Part shown: in pieces, positions 8,133 to 15,697 of the stretch
How the letters are laid out: each line of letters starts with the position of its first letter
Numbering within the stretch: position 1 is the first letter of the stretch
Assembly: GCA_031285925.1 (NCBI GenBank)
Contig: JAITVG010000272.1
Span: 1 to 32,833, forward strand
Reading direction: 5' to 3'
Origin: Tannerellaceae bacterium
Lineage (GTDB): Bacteria > Bacteroidota > Bacteroidia > Bacteroidales > Tannerellaceae
DNA length: 32,833 nt
Position numbers and translations under genes: made by a program
Notes under the pieces: generated by a model
Told to the model about the DNA's origin: nothing
Seen by the model: only the letters and a program-made list of their open reading frames with translations
Database searches by the model: none

Positions 8133-10663
8133 TAGCCTAATGTATTTGTCGGTCTTTCATTATCAGGCATTAAACCGATCACTTGAATGAGAATGTTGCG
8201 GATGCCCGAAGTGTTTCCGTTTGCCGCCATTTGCAAGCCTTGATTAAGCAGCTGTCTTGCTTTGTTGGCATCTTTCCAATGATAAGAGCCGAAACTGTCG
8301 TTTATGTGGCGCAGGAACTGAACGTCCATTGCGTTTCCTGTAACAAGATTGCGCAATTCAAAATCCAACTGTGCGATTTCTATTTTGAGTCCTTTCGCCT
8401 CTTTGATGTTTTTTTCTTTGATGGCATGTTCCACTTTCTTTCTGTATTCTTCCAAGTTATCTTCCACTTGCTTCATATTCACGCTATTGGCAGTGCCGAG
8501 TTGTTTGATTTTTCCAATTAAATTTTCCAACTCATAGAACGCATTCTTCAGTTCTTCCTCAACCTTTGGATATTCTGCCGATTTCTCTGCGCTGTCCAAC
8601 TTCAACAACTCTTTACGCAAACCGTCCAGTATCTTCATTTTGCCGTCGGCACTTCCTTTTTCGTTTTCAAGTTGATCTTCAAAAGCATTCAGTTTTTCCG
8701 CAATATTATCGGCTTTTACTTTTTGCGCTACCTGTTTTGCCTTTGAAATTTCGTTTGTCAAAAAATCTTCTGTCGGAGGTTCGGTTTGCTTTATTTCTAT
8801 TTTCAATTCTTCCGTGTGCTCTATTGTCGGAAACTCTGCCGTAAATTGCATTATTTGCGACCTGTCCACTTTGATTGTAATGTTTACATCGCTTCCTTCC
8901 GGCAACAGTTTCGGCAAACTTTCACCGCTAATGATAACTTCCTTTATCAAATTGTTCAGTACGGGATTTGTTCCCTCTGCATTATGATCGCCCTGATAAA
9001 TAGGAATACGAATAAAGTCGCTTGCCATTCCGGGGCGAATTGTCGTCCTTGTTTTCAAACCGTTTACTACGCCCGTAACCGGTACTTTTTTGTTCTTTTC
9101 CAATCCCTTTACCGGCAGGAACAAATCTTTTTCTTCGGTGTGGAAATACTTCGCTATACCAATGTGATACGGTAAAACCTGCATCCCATCCAGTCCGCCG
9201 ATACCTTGCAAAATACTGAACTTGTTGGGCTGACATTCCAGTTTGTTTCCGGACTCATCGTAAACGTTTACATCAAAAGCATTGGATTGTCCTTCATTCA
9301 AAACAACTTCCACAATCGACGATTTTTCGCCGATCTGCCTCTTTCCGCTACTCCAGGCACGGTCGGAACGTACCACATCGACATAAATCTTTTCGGGGAA
9401 AGAACCTTCCGTTTTTTCTTTCAGCACTTTGATATTTATCATTTCCTCCAACTCAACGCTTGTGGCTTCGTATTTAATATCCAACTGCAATTTTGTTTTA
9501 TCCCGCGTTTCTTCTTTCACTTCGTCGGAAACCGTAATTGTAGAAGCAAACAATGCCGCACCTTTTGAAACTACGGTCATCGGATCGACGGAAGCATCAA
9601 CGTTTTCCGTAATTTGTTCTTTCAGCATTCGTCGCAGGATCGGCGAAAAAGTCGGGCCGCCGACCAAAATCAAAGCGTCCAGATCAGAACCGTTCAGATT
9701 ATTGCGTTTCAACAAGTCCTTGGTTATGTCAATCGCCTTTTGAAAAATCGGCGCAACGGCATTTTCCATATCTTTTTGTGTAACTGCCACATCTATTTCA
9801 GGCTCTTCTCCGTTATCGTCTTCAAAAGGCAAATCGCCCAGATTGGAAAGAATATGGTGTGTGTCTTTAAACGATAACTGAATTTTCGCTTCTTCGGCAA
9901 AAGGTTTAACCGCATTACGCAGAATTTCCTTTTTTGTTGCGTTCCCCAAAATACTTTCGATGGCGTAACTTGCCCGCAAATTCGGAATGATCAATTGGTC
10001 AACGATTGCTTCATCCAAGTTTTTACCGCCCAGCCAATTATCTCCGTCCGTATCTTTTACCGACAAAATACCTTCTTCCGATTTTACCAAAGCGGCATCA
10101 AACGTTCCGCCTCCAAAATCGAATACACACCAGAAACCGTCTTTATTTTTTGCCGTCAAACCGTAGGCCGTTGCGGCAGCAACAGGTTCCTGTAATAATT
10201 GAACGTGTTTGAAACCTGCCATTTTTGCGGCTTTCATCGTGGCTTCGTTTTGTGGATTCAAGAATTTAGCAGGAACGGTAATAACGATTGAATAGATATT
10301 TTCGTCTTGAATATAGGATTTCAATTTTTTCAACACTTCGGCCGACAGTTCTTCCGGCGATAATGCCCTGCCCAAATTGGAACTTTCGTAAGTATGCGTC
10401 GTTCCCATGGTTCGCTTAAACTCGATAAACGTGTTTGTTTGTCCTGTTTCAAACGATTTCAACGCCCTTGTGTTGTCGTTTTTCATCACATTGAAAGCCG
10501 TGTCGCCAACTAAAACAGCCTTACGCTTGTTGAAATGAACACACGACGGTGTAGTGTCTTTCAATGTGTCGGACTTTTTAATGGTAGGCTGTCCGTTTTC
10601 CATTCTTGCAATTGCCGAATTGGTTGTCCCCAAGTCAATGCCGTAGTCAATTTTATTTCTCAT
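8132..10663 (-). CDS. Divergent Hsp70 (DnaK-like) chaperone, 843 aa
   Basis: The N-terminal 380 residues are a complete Hsp70 nucleotide-binding domain: phosphate-1 GIDLGTTNS (8-16), the EFKR lysine (about 83), connect-1 PAKFLNPQNEATMKAA (131-146), phosphate-2 FDFGGGTFDA (181-190) and adenosine motif LVGGPTFSPILRRM (333-346). After it comes LQLD (392-395), where DnaK has its hydrophobic linker. Next is an extra beta-rich segment (about 405-485), then a region resembling the DnaK substrate-binding beta-sandwich (about 497-625) and a long charged helical tail (about 635-843). At 843 aa it is some 200 longer than typical DnaK, so it is not the housekeeping copy. It follows the GrpE-like gene by 51 bases and overlaps the kinase-AAA+ start by one base. 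It probably acts in the cytosol with the two membrane-anchored partners upstream. Confidence 0.9.
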   Translation of the reverse strand: MRNKIDYGIDLGTTNSAIARMENGQPTIKKSDTLKDTTPSCVHFNKRKAVLVGDTAFNVMKNDNTRALKSFETGQTNTFIEFKRTMGTTHTYESSNLGRALSPEELSAEVLKKLKSYIQDENIYSIVITVPAKFLNPQNEATMKAAKMAGFKHVQLLQEPVAAATAYGLTAKNKDGFWCVFDFGGGTFDAALVKSEEGILSVKDTDGDNWLGGKNLDEAIVDQLIIPNLRASYAIESILGNATKKEILRNAVKPFAEEAKIQLSFKDTHHILSNLGDLPFEDDNGEEPEIDVAVTQKDMENAVAPIFQKAIDITKDLLKRNNLNGSDLDALILVGGPTFSPILRRMLKEQITENVDASVDPMTVVSKGAALFASTITVSDEVKEETRDKTKLQLDIKYEATSVELEEMINIKVLKEKTEGSFPEKIYVDVVRSDRAWSSGKRQIGEKSSIVEVVLNEGQSNAFDVNVYDESGNKLECQPNKFSILQGIGGLDGMQVLPYHIGIAKYFHTEEKDLFLPVKGLEKNKKVPVTGVVNGLKTRTTIRPGMASDFIRIPIYQGDHNAEGTNPVLNNLIKEVIISGESLPKLLPEGSDVNITIKVDRSQIMQFTAEFPTIEHTEELKIEIKQTEPPTEDFLTNEISKAKQVAQKVKADNIAEKLNAFEDQLENEKGSADGKMKILDGLRKELLKLDSAEKSAEYPKVEEELKNAFYELENLIGKIKQLGTANSVNMKQVEDNLEEYRKKVEHAIKEKNIKEAKGLKIEIAQLDFELRNLVTGNAMDVQFLRHINDSFGSYHWKDANKARQLLNQGLQMAANGNTSGIRNILIQVIGLMPDNERPTNTLG

Positions 10664-10714
10664 AACGTATGTATTTATATGTTTTCCTTGCTGATTTGAA
10701 TCCTTTGTGAATAA

Positions 10715-11581
10715 TCACATACCGACAGAAACCTCTATTTGTGCGGTTTGTATCATCTTATCGTTGAAATTCACCTGCGGTATCAATACTTTAGTAATGA
10801 CTTCCGATCCTTTCTCCAGGTTTTCGTCGGGAATGGAACTTGTAACGATTATTTTCATTCCCTGATGATACTGCTTACCCAAAAGTTCGGGTATTTCGTA
10901 ACCGTTTGCCGAAAGGTTGTCTTTCAATTTTCCGACGGAACGTTCCAATTGTTTCAATCCTTTCGTGCCTTTATCCATCAAATTAATGTTGCGTTCGATC
11001 AAATTGATTTCACTTGCAACTTTCAAGGCCAAAGAATGATCGGGTTCGACAAATTGAGGCGATGATCCGGGCATTTGTGACAATACTTCCAGCACTTCCG
11101 TGCTTTTCGCAAATTCATTCACCAATTTCTCGTCTATCGATTGCTTGGTTTGGCTCAACTGTGCGACAATATCCGTTTTGTCTTCCTGCTGCTTTCTGCG
11201 AAGCAGCAAATACAGAACGCCTGAAATAATAACGGCAAAGAGCAATCCGATAATCACCCAAAGAGTTCTTTTACCGAGCAATTTATCTATTTCGGCAATT
11301 TGCTTTTCGGCGTTGGTGCGGGTATTGCTTATTTGTGCATCGAGCCTGTCCGCACGAGCCACAATCGCTTCTTTTTCGCTTTCTACTTCTGTTTGCAACT
11401 CTTCGATAGCGTCATTTACCGTTTTGATTTGTTTCTCCAACTCATTTTTCTGATTTTTTAATTCACTTTGCAACTTCCCGACTTGCTGTTGCAGTTGAAC
11501 GAAAGCAATACTGTCGGGCGTTTGCGAAAATACGGTCAGCGAAAACAGTATCAGGCTGATTGTGAAGATTGATGGTTTCAT
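10715..11581 (-). CDS. Transmembrane coiled-coil protein with GrpE-like C-terminal domain
   Basis: I place the start at 11581 (288 aa), not at the track start 11686. The ATG then overlaps the upstream stop as ATGA and opens a clean signal peptide (MKPSIFTISLILFSLTVFSQ). Residues about 24-103 are a coiled coil, 106-127 a transmembrane helix (TLWVIIGLLFAVIISGVLYLLL) followed by RRK, and 181-288 a soluble domain. A cleaved signal peptide plus positive residues after the helix predict a periplasmic coiled coil and a cytosolic C-terminus. That C-terminus has GrpE-like order: a helix (GLKQLERSVGKLKDNLSANG), then LLGKQYHQGM at the place of GrpE's LHEAM, then ITKVLIPQVNFNDKMIQTA at the place of VLQKGYxLNGRxLRPA. 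With Hsp70 next door it could be a nucleotide-exchange factor. The GrpE link is motif reading only and would need a structure prediction. Confidence 0.7.
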   Translation of the reverse strand: MKPSIFTISLILFSLTVFSQTPDSIAFVQLQQQVGKLQSELKNQKNELEKQIKTVNDAIEELQTEVESEKEAIVARADRLDAQISNTRTNAEKQIAEIDKLLGKRTLWVIIGLLFAVIISGVLYLLLRRKQQEDKTDIVAQLSQTKQSIDEKLVNEFAKSTEVLEVLSQMPGSSPQFVEPDHSLALKVASEINLIERNINLMDKGTKGLKQLERSVGKLKDNLSANGYEIPELLGKQYHQGMKIIVTSSIPDENLEKGSEVITKVLIPQVNFNDKMIQTAQIEVSVGM

Positions 11582-13050
11582 ATATAAGACAATATAATAT
11601 TTACAAGTATGATTATTCCGATTATTCCGATTGTCCACAATATCGCAGCAGCACATCCTTTGTTTTTTGTTTGTGTAGGCGTCCAATAGTCCAAATATTG
11701 AATCTTGGACTTTTGTGCATATCCTACTTTCCCCATCAGGAAATTGACCAGGTTTTTGTATTCATTTATTTTCGTTTGATCTTCAACTGCCTTGATTTTA
11801 TCAATATAAGTCGGTGGTATTGCCTGTTTGATTAAATCTGCGACTTTACTCCAGTCGATAGAATTGTCAATCATTTCATTGACCTTGACCCAATTGATCG
11901 TTTGTCCCCAGGGCAATGATCTTTCCTGTATTCTGACCTGTGCCGTAATTTTTTCCTTATTGGCTTCATACGCTTCCTTTACTGATTTCAACAACGCTAT
12001 TGCTTGCGAAATCTCTTTATCCTTCATTGATCTGATCGTACTGAGGTTGTCTTTGATCCTGCCTTTTACAAGATTTCCGATAGCGACAGTTTCCGCTTTT
12101 TGGGCTAATTTTATTGCTGCCTCAACATAATCGGTATTACTGTTCTTTTCCACGTTGTCATTAAAGTACTCGATGCTGCATTGCAGGATTTCGTTGGCAA
12201 CCTTGTCTGCTATTGATGAATATTTTAAATCGCCTGTGCCAACAATATCTTTAAGTTGCGACAGGTCGTTTGCTGTTTCCACAAACAATTCTTCGCCTGC
12301 CTTTAGTGCATTGGTTTTGTCGGTTTTACGTTTGTTTTTGGTCGATTCTATTTTTTGTTCAATTTGTGTAATCGGCTTCCGGACTAAGTTCTTTAAGAAA
12401 TCCTGCTTTGCCGCAAAATCGTAATTATTCAAATACTTTACAAGTTCAGCCGTTTTTTGGTTGTCGATATTGTCGGAAATTGCTTTTAGAAAATCCAGTT
12501 CGATATCCCCCTTTACTACCTTATATGTTTCATCAACAATACCTTTTATAAAGTTTTCAAAGTAATCACATTCTATAAATTTGATATTTGCCAATACCGC
12601 ATCGGGGAATGATCTTTCAGCCGTAATTAAGGAAAGAACCGCGCTGTTGTGGAAAGCTGAAAAATTCTTCTTTGTAACATCATTCCATAATCTATTTCCC
12701 GATTCATCGGTCGTGCCGGTCAATTTGTCCCAAATTTGGTATGCTGCTTCAATATTTCCTTCTTTCAACGCCTCGAATGCAACTTCGTCGGTAATTGGGC
12801 TTCCGGCCCAAAACCAAAACAACGCTGCATTTATCCTGTCGCTGTCAAGATTGATTTTTGAAGCAGCTTCTTCAACACTCTCAAGCGTTCTGTGTAAATT
12901 TCCAAGTGCGGGGAAACTGAAGTCGCCCTGTGGCTCTTGCTCGGCTTCAATGAATTGTTTGAGTCGCTTTATTTGCCGGGCTTGTTCTCTTGCGGTTGTA
13001 CCGGCAAGTATTCCGACGATTCTGTACGGGTTGTTTTTGACTGTATTCAT
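11578..13050 (-). CDS. Tail-anchored protein with degenerate J-like N-terminus
   Basis: This 490-aa first gene of the operon begins NNPYRIVGILAGTTAREQA. That looks like a J-domain opening (N/D-PY-x-x-LG followed by a helix with alternating basic residues), and a second helix follows (LHRTLESVEEAASKI, about 52-66). The HPD tripeptide that J proteins use to stimulate Hsp70 is absent: the loop reads EAEQEPQGDFSF. Next is NAALFWFW and a helical segment with GNIEAAYQIWDKL (about 98-110), then a long helical, partly coiled-coil body (about 130-450). A single C-terminal membrane helix (about 465-488) leaves the rest in the cytosol. Its gene position beside Hsp70 supports a co-chaperone role. I do not recognise a named family; the J-like reading is inference. 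Confidence 0.75.
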   Translation of the reverse strand: MNTVKNNPYRIVGILAGTTAREQARQIKRLKQFIEAEQEPQGDFSFPALGNLHRTLESVEEAASKINLDSDRINAALFWFWAGSPITDEVAFEALKEGNIEAAYQIWDKLTGTTDESGNRLWNDVTKKNFSAFHNSAVLSLITAERSFPDAVLANIKFIECDYFENFIKGIVDETYKVVKGDIELDFLKAISDNIDNQKTAELVKYLNNYDFAAKQDFLKNLVRKPITQIEQKIESTKNKRKTDKTNALKAGEELFVETANDLSQLKDIVGTGDLKYSSIADKVANEILQCSIEYFNDNVEKNSNTDYVEAAIKLAQKAETVAIGNLVKGRIKDNLSTIRSMKDKEISQAIALLKSVKEAYEANKEKITAQVRIQERSLPWGQTINWVKVNEMIDNSIDWSKVADLIKQAIPPTYIDKIKAVEDQTKINEYKNLVNFLMGKVGYAQKSKIQYLDYWTPTQTKNKGCAAAILWTIGIIGIIILVNIILSYI

Positions 13051-13109
13051 AATGTTTTAGAAATTTCCACAGAAAGTAATTTAAATTTAAAACAGCTTCT
13101 AATAATTCA

Positions 13110-13140
13110 CAAAATTACTCCTGCCATCCATGCGTGTCAA
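13110..13140 (-). promoter_or_regulatory. Promoter of the Hsp70 operon
   Basis: Read on the minus strand, TTGAC (-33 side, CAA at 13138-13140 on plus) is separated by 20 bases from TAATTTTG (plus 13110-13117). This matches the Bacteroidota consensus TTTG-N19-21-TAnnTTTG closely. It would start transcription about 50 bases before the ATG at 13050 and serve all five genes. Confidence 0.65.
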
Positions 13141-13258
13141 TCCCCCAAAAGGGTACTTTTTCAGATAAAAAAGCAAGTTCGGCAGGGTTAAGGAAGAAAT
13201 AACCCTAACAAACAAAGGCTCAACGTATTAATCAATCGTTAAAAAGTGTTTCTATATA

Positions 13259-13327
13259 TAGTACGAGCGCGTAGTACCTATTCAACGGCGTCGTACTATA
13301 GGTAGTACGCGCTCGTACTACCTATAG
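13259..13327. repeat. Nested long inverted repeats in divergent intergenic region
   Basis: Two 22-base arms (13259-13280 and 13299-13320) are inverted copies with one mismatch around an 18-base spacer. The right arm is also part of a perfect hairpin, 13296-13327: 14-base arms (CTATAGGTAGTACG and its exact complement) around a CGCT loop. The two hairpins share the right arm, so they exclude each other. No T-run follows, so this is not a simple terminator. Confidence 0.85.
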
Positions 13328-13343
13328 AAAATCCGGATACTAT

Positions 13344-13424
13344 TTTGGGGTGATATACCGGGGCGACCGCTTTGGGATGATATACCGGGGCGACCGCTTT
13401 GGGGTGATATACCGGGGCGACCGC
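13344..13424. repeat. Three tandem 27-bp repeats
   Basis: The units are 13344-13370, 13371-13397 and 13398-13424. They are identical except for one base in unit 2 (TTTGGGAT for TTTGGGGT). Each ends in GGGGCGACCGC. Because 27 is a multiple of three, the minus-strand frame translates as repeated VAPVYHPKA, which creates the spurious 74-aa ORF in the track. Confidence 0.9.
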
Positions 13425-13436
13425 AAGGGTCGCCCC
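13414..13436. repeat. REP-like hairpin GGGGCGACC / GGTCGCCCC
   Basis: A perfect 9-bp stem (13414-13422 with 13428-13436) closes a GCAAG loop, overlapping the last tandem unit and ending the array. GC-rich palindromes of this sequence type are common dispersed extragenic elements in Bacteroidota and other genomes (recalled from general knowledge, not checked). It could also act as a transcription barrier between the divergent operons. Confidence 0.75.
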
Positions 13437-13450
13437 TACGCAAATCAATA

Positions 13451-13523
13451 TTGCTTCAAAAAATACCACATTTGCTTCAATACCTGTATTCTGCGCGTCA
13501 AAATACTTCAAATGCTTCAAATG
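13451..13523 (+). repeat. Four CTTCAA motifs upstream of the PUL
   Basis: TTGCTTCAAA (13451), TTTGCTTCAA (13471) and two abutting copies of CTTCAAATG (13506-13514 and 13515-13523) lie 50-120 bases upstream of the PUL -7 box. They may be regulator-binding repeats or chance low-complexity sequence. Confidence 0.35.
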
Positions 13524-13571
13524 TGTTAATTATTGCAGAATTTGCGCCTGTCCGATTAGAGGTATTCCTCA

Positions 13572-13579
13572 TAGTTTTG
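13572..13579 (+). promoter_or_regulatory. Promoter -7 box of the PUL operon
   Basis: TAGTTTTG matches TAnnTTTG and lies 32 bases before the ATG at 13612. The nearest upstream TTTG (13541-13544) is 27 bases away, too far for the consensus, so the promoter may depend on an activator or an alternative sigma factor. Confidence 0.5.
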
Positions 13580-13611
13580 CAGTATATAAAAAATCTAATA
13601 ATACCATAACC

Positions 13612-15648
13612 ATGGGAAATCTATCTATTATTAAAACATTCGCCGCTGCATTCGCGTTTGTTGTCGCCGGAAACCTGTTTTCGGGATGCGTACCCGGCAG
13701 TAAACAACTGGATGCGGGACACTGGTCGCTGTCTTATGATGTAGAGGCAAACGCTATCGACATCCGCAAAGACACGCTTCTTGTATACAATAATATATAT
13801 GCAACATTCCGGCTTTCCGCCCATGCGGAGCAAACTGTCCGCAGTTGCAACTATCCCAAACCCAAGATCACCGTAGCCCCCCTGTCGGATGCTTTCGGAA
13901 ACGGGTTTATCTATACGGCGGTCTATACGGCGGACAATCTGCCCAAACTTACTCAAGTATTTTATGTATACCCGGAAAGGGATTACGTGCTGACGGACTT
14001 CATGCTGGAAAGCGAAACGGAAATAGCTTCCAACTACATGGCTCCCCTGAACGTGGATCAAACACCGAAGCTCTTTGCTGAGAACGGAAGCAGCCGGGCG
14101 CTGTTCGTTCCGTTCGACAACGACAAATGGATCAGGTACCAGTCGCATCCGCTGGATTTCAACAGCCTGACGAGCTACGAGGTAACCGCCATATTCAACA
14201 ATCAGGATCGCAACGCACTGGTTATCGGCTCGGTGGAGCACGATAACTGGAAAACAGCCGTAACAATAGGTAAAGGCAATTCACATAATGTAGGTTCGTT
14301 GGTGTGCTACGGTGGAGCCGCCGACGAACTTACCCGCGACTCGAAGCCGCACGGCGCACTGAAAGGCACGAAAGTGAAGTCGCCTAAAATTCTGCTGGCC
14401 TACATGCCCGACTGGCGGAAAGGCCTAGAAAACTACGCCGCCGCAAATGCCATCGTCGCCCCTCCCAAAACGTGGAACAAGGCTGTTCCGTTCGGCTGGA
14501 ACAGTTGGGGCGTACTCAAGTTCGGCCTCACCTACCCCAAAGCCCTTGAGGTTTCCGATTACTTCAAGGCCAAACTGCAGAACAATCATTTTCTCAATCC
14601 TGACCGGACGCTGTATGTCGGGCTTGATTCCGGCTGGAACAGCTTCACGGAAGAGGAGTTGAAGTCGTTCGCCGACCGCTGCAAAGCCAACGGGCAGGTT
14701 GCCGGCGTATACTGGACGCCGTTCACGGATTGGGGAAAGAAGCCGGAACGCGAAATCAAGGATGCGCCCGGATACAAGTACAGTGACGTTTACCTCTATG
14801 CCAACGGCAAACCACAGGAACTGGACGGCGCTTATGCCTTAGACCCCACCCACCCTGCCGTTGAAACCATGATGCAGAAAATATCCGCCCTGTTCCGCCG
14901 GGCAGGATTCGAATACGTGAAGATGGACTTCATGACCCACGGCGCCATGGAGGCCGACAAATGGCACAACCCTGCCATCCAAACCGGTATTCAGGGCTAC
15001 AATTACGGTATGCAGTTGCTGAACAAGTATTTTGGCGATATGTACATCAACCTGTCGATCTCTCCGGTGTTTCCCGCCCACTACGCACAGTCGCGCCGCA
15101 TTGCCTGCGATGCGTGGAACAAGATAAAGGATACGGAATATACGCTGAACGCCACTTCCTACGGCTGGTGGCAGGACAGGGTGTACCAATTTAACGATGC
15201 CGACCACGTAGTGCTCGGCGGCGGCGCAACCGAAGGAGAAAACCGGGCGCGGATCACCTCGGCGGTCATTACCGGTATATTTATTACCGGCGACGATTAC
15301 AGCCTCGCCGGCCCGGCCGAAGGCAAAGCGCGTTCGGAACGGTTCCTGACCAATGCCGATGTGAATGGCATAGCCAACGGCAAAGCGTTCCGTCCGGTAG
15401 AAGGCAACGGCAAACATTCGGAGAATGTGTTCGTACGCTTTGAGGCAGACGGAACGTGCCACCTCGCCGTGTTCAACTATTCGGACAGCGAACAGGCCTT
15501 TAGCCTTTCCCTCGACCGTTTGGGGTTGAATGCAACAGATTCCCGCTCCGTCCGCGAGCTGTGGCGGGGAACGGAAACCACCGCAGGAAAGACGCTCGAC
15601 TTCAGCGTGCCGGCCAAAGATGCAATGCTATTTCGCATTTCAAAATAA
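13612..15648 (+). CDS. Clan GH-D alpha-galactosidase-like lipoprotein (GH36/GH27 type)
   Basis: This 678-aa secreted glycoside hydrolase starts with a lipoprotein signal (lipobox LFSGC, Cys26), so it is probably anchored in the outer membrane or periplasm. A beta-sandwich-like N-terminal region (about 35-270) precedes a TIM barrel with clan GH-D landmarks: PFGWNSWG near 290, a WTPF segment, the nucleophile motif YVKMDFMTHG (Asp about 439) and RRIACDAWN (Asp about 500), which would be the acid/base. The 61-residue gap between the two aspartates is typical of these enzymes. A small C-terminal beta domain (about 600-678) follows. It would release terminal alpha-galactosyl or alpha-N-acetylgalactosaminyl units; exact specificity is not visible. 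It is the first gene of the PUL, 49 bases ahead of susC. Confidence 0.85.
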   Translation: MGNLSIIKTFAAAFAFVVAGNLFSGCVPGSKQLDAGHWSLSYDVEANAIDIRKDTLLVYNNIYATFRLSAHAEQTVRSCNYPKPKITVAPLSDAFGNGFIYTAVYTADNLPKLTQVFYVYPERDYVLTDFMLESETEIASNYMAPLNVDQTPKLFAENGSSRALFVPFDNDKWIRYQSHPLDFNSLTSYEVTAIFNNQDRNALVIGSVEHDNWKTAVTIGKGNSHNVGSLVCYGGAADELTRDSKPHGALKGTKVKSPKILLAYMPDWRKGLENYAAANAIVAPPKTWNKAVPFGWNSWGVLKFGLTYPKALEVSDYFKAKLQNNHFLNPDRTLYVGLDSGWNSFTEEELKSFADRCKANGQVAGVYWTPFTDWGKKPEREIKDAPGYKYSDVYLYANGKPQELDGAYALDPTHPAVETMMQKISALFRRAGFEYVKMDFMTHGAMEADKWHNPAIQTGIQGYNYGMQLLNKYFGDMYINLSISPVFPAHYAQSRRIACDAWNKIKDTEYTLNATSYGWWQDRVYQFNDADHVVLGGGATEGENRARITSAVITGIFITGDDYSLAGPAEGKARSERFLTNADVNGIANGKAFRPVEGNGKHSENVFVRFEADGTCHLAVFNYSDSEQAFSLSLDRLGLNATDSRSVRELWRGTETTAGKTLDFSVPAKDAMLFRISK

Positions 15649-15697
15649 ACACTATTAATAAATTATATAAATACACACATGTTTAATCTTTAGAATT

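Noticed and set aside
11582-11686. Longer start (Met at 11686) for the GrpE-like protein
   Set aside because: It would overlap the upstream gene by over 100 bases and bury the signal peptide; the ATGA-coupled ATG at 11581 is better.
13259-13436. CRISPR array or insertion-sequence ends
   Set aside because: The 27-bp units abut without spacers, and no transposase or target-site duplication is visible around the inverted repeats.
13296-13520. Minus-strand 74-aa ORF with three VAPVYHPKA repeats
   Set aside because: It is the translation of the 27-bp DNA repeats and the hairpin, has no promoter of its own, and lies between two divergent promoters.
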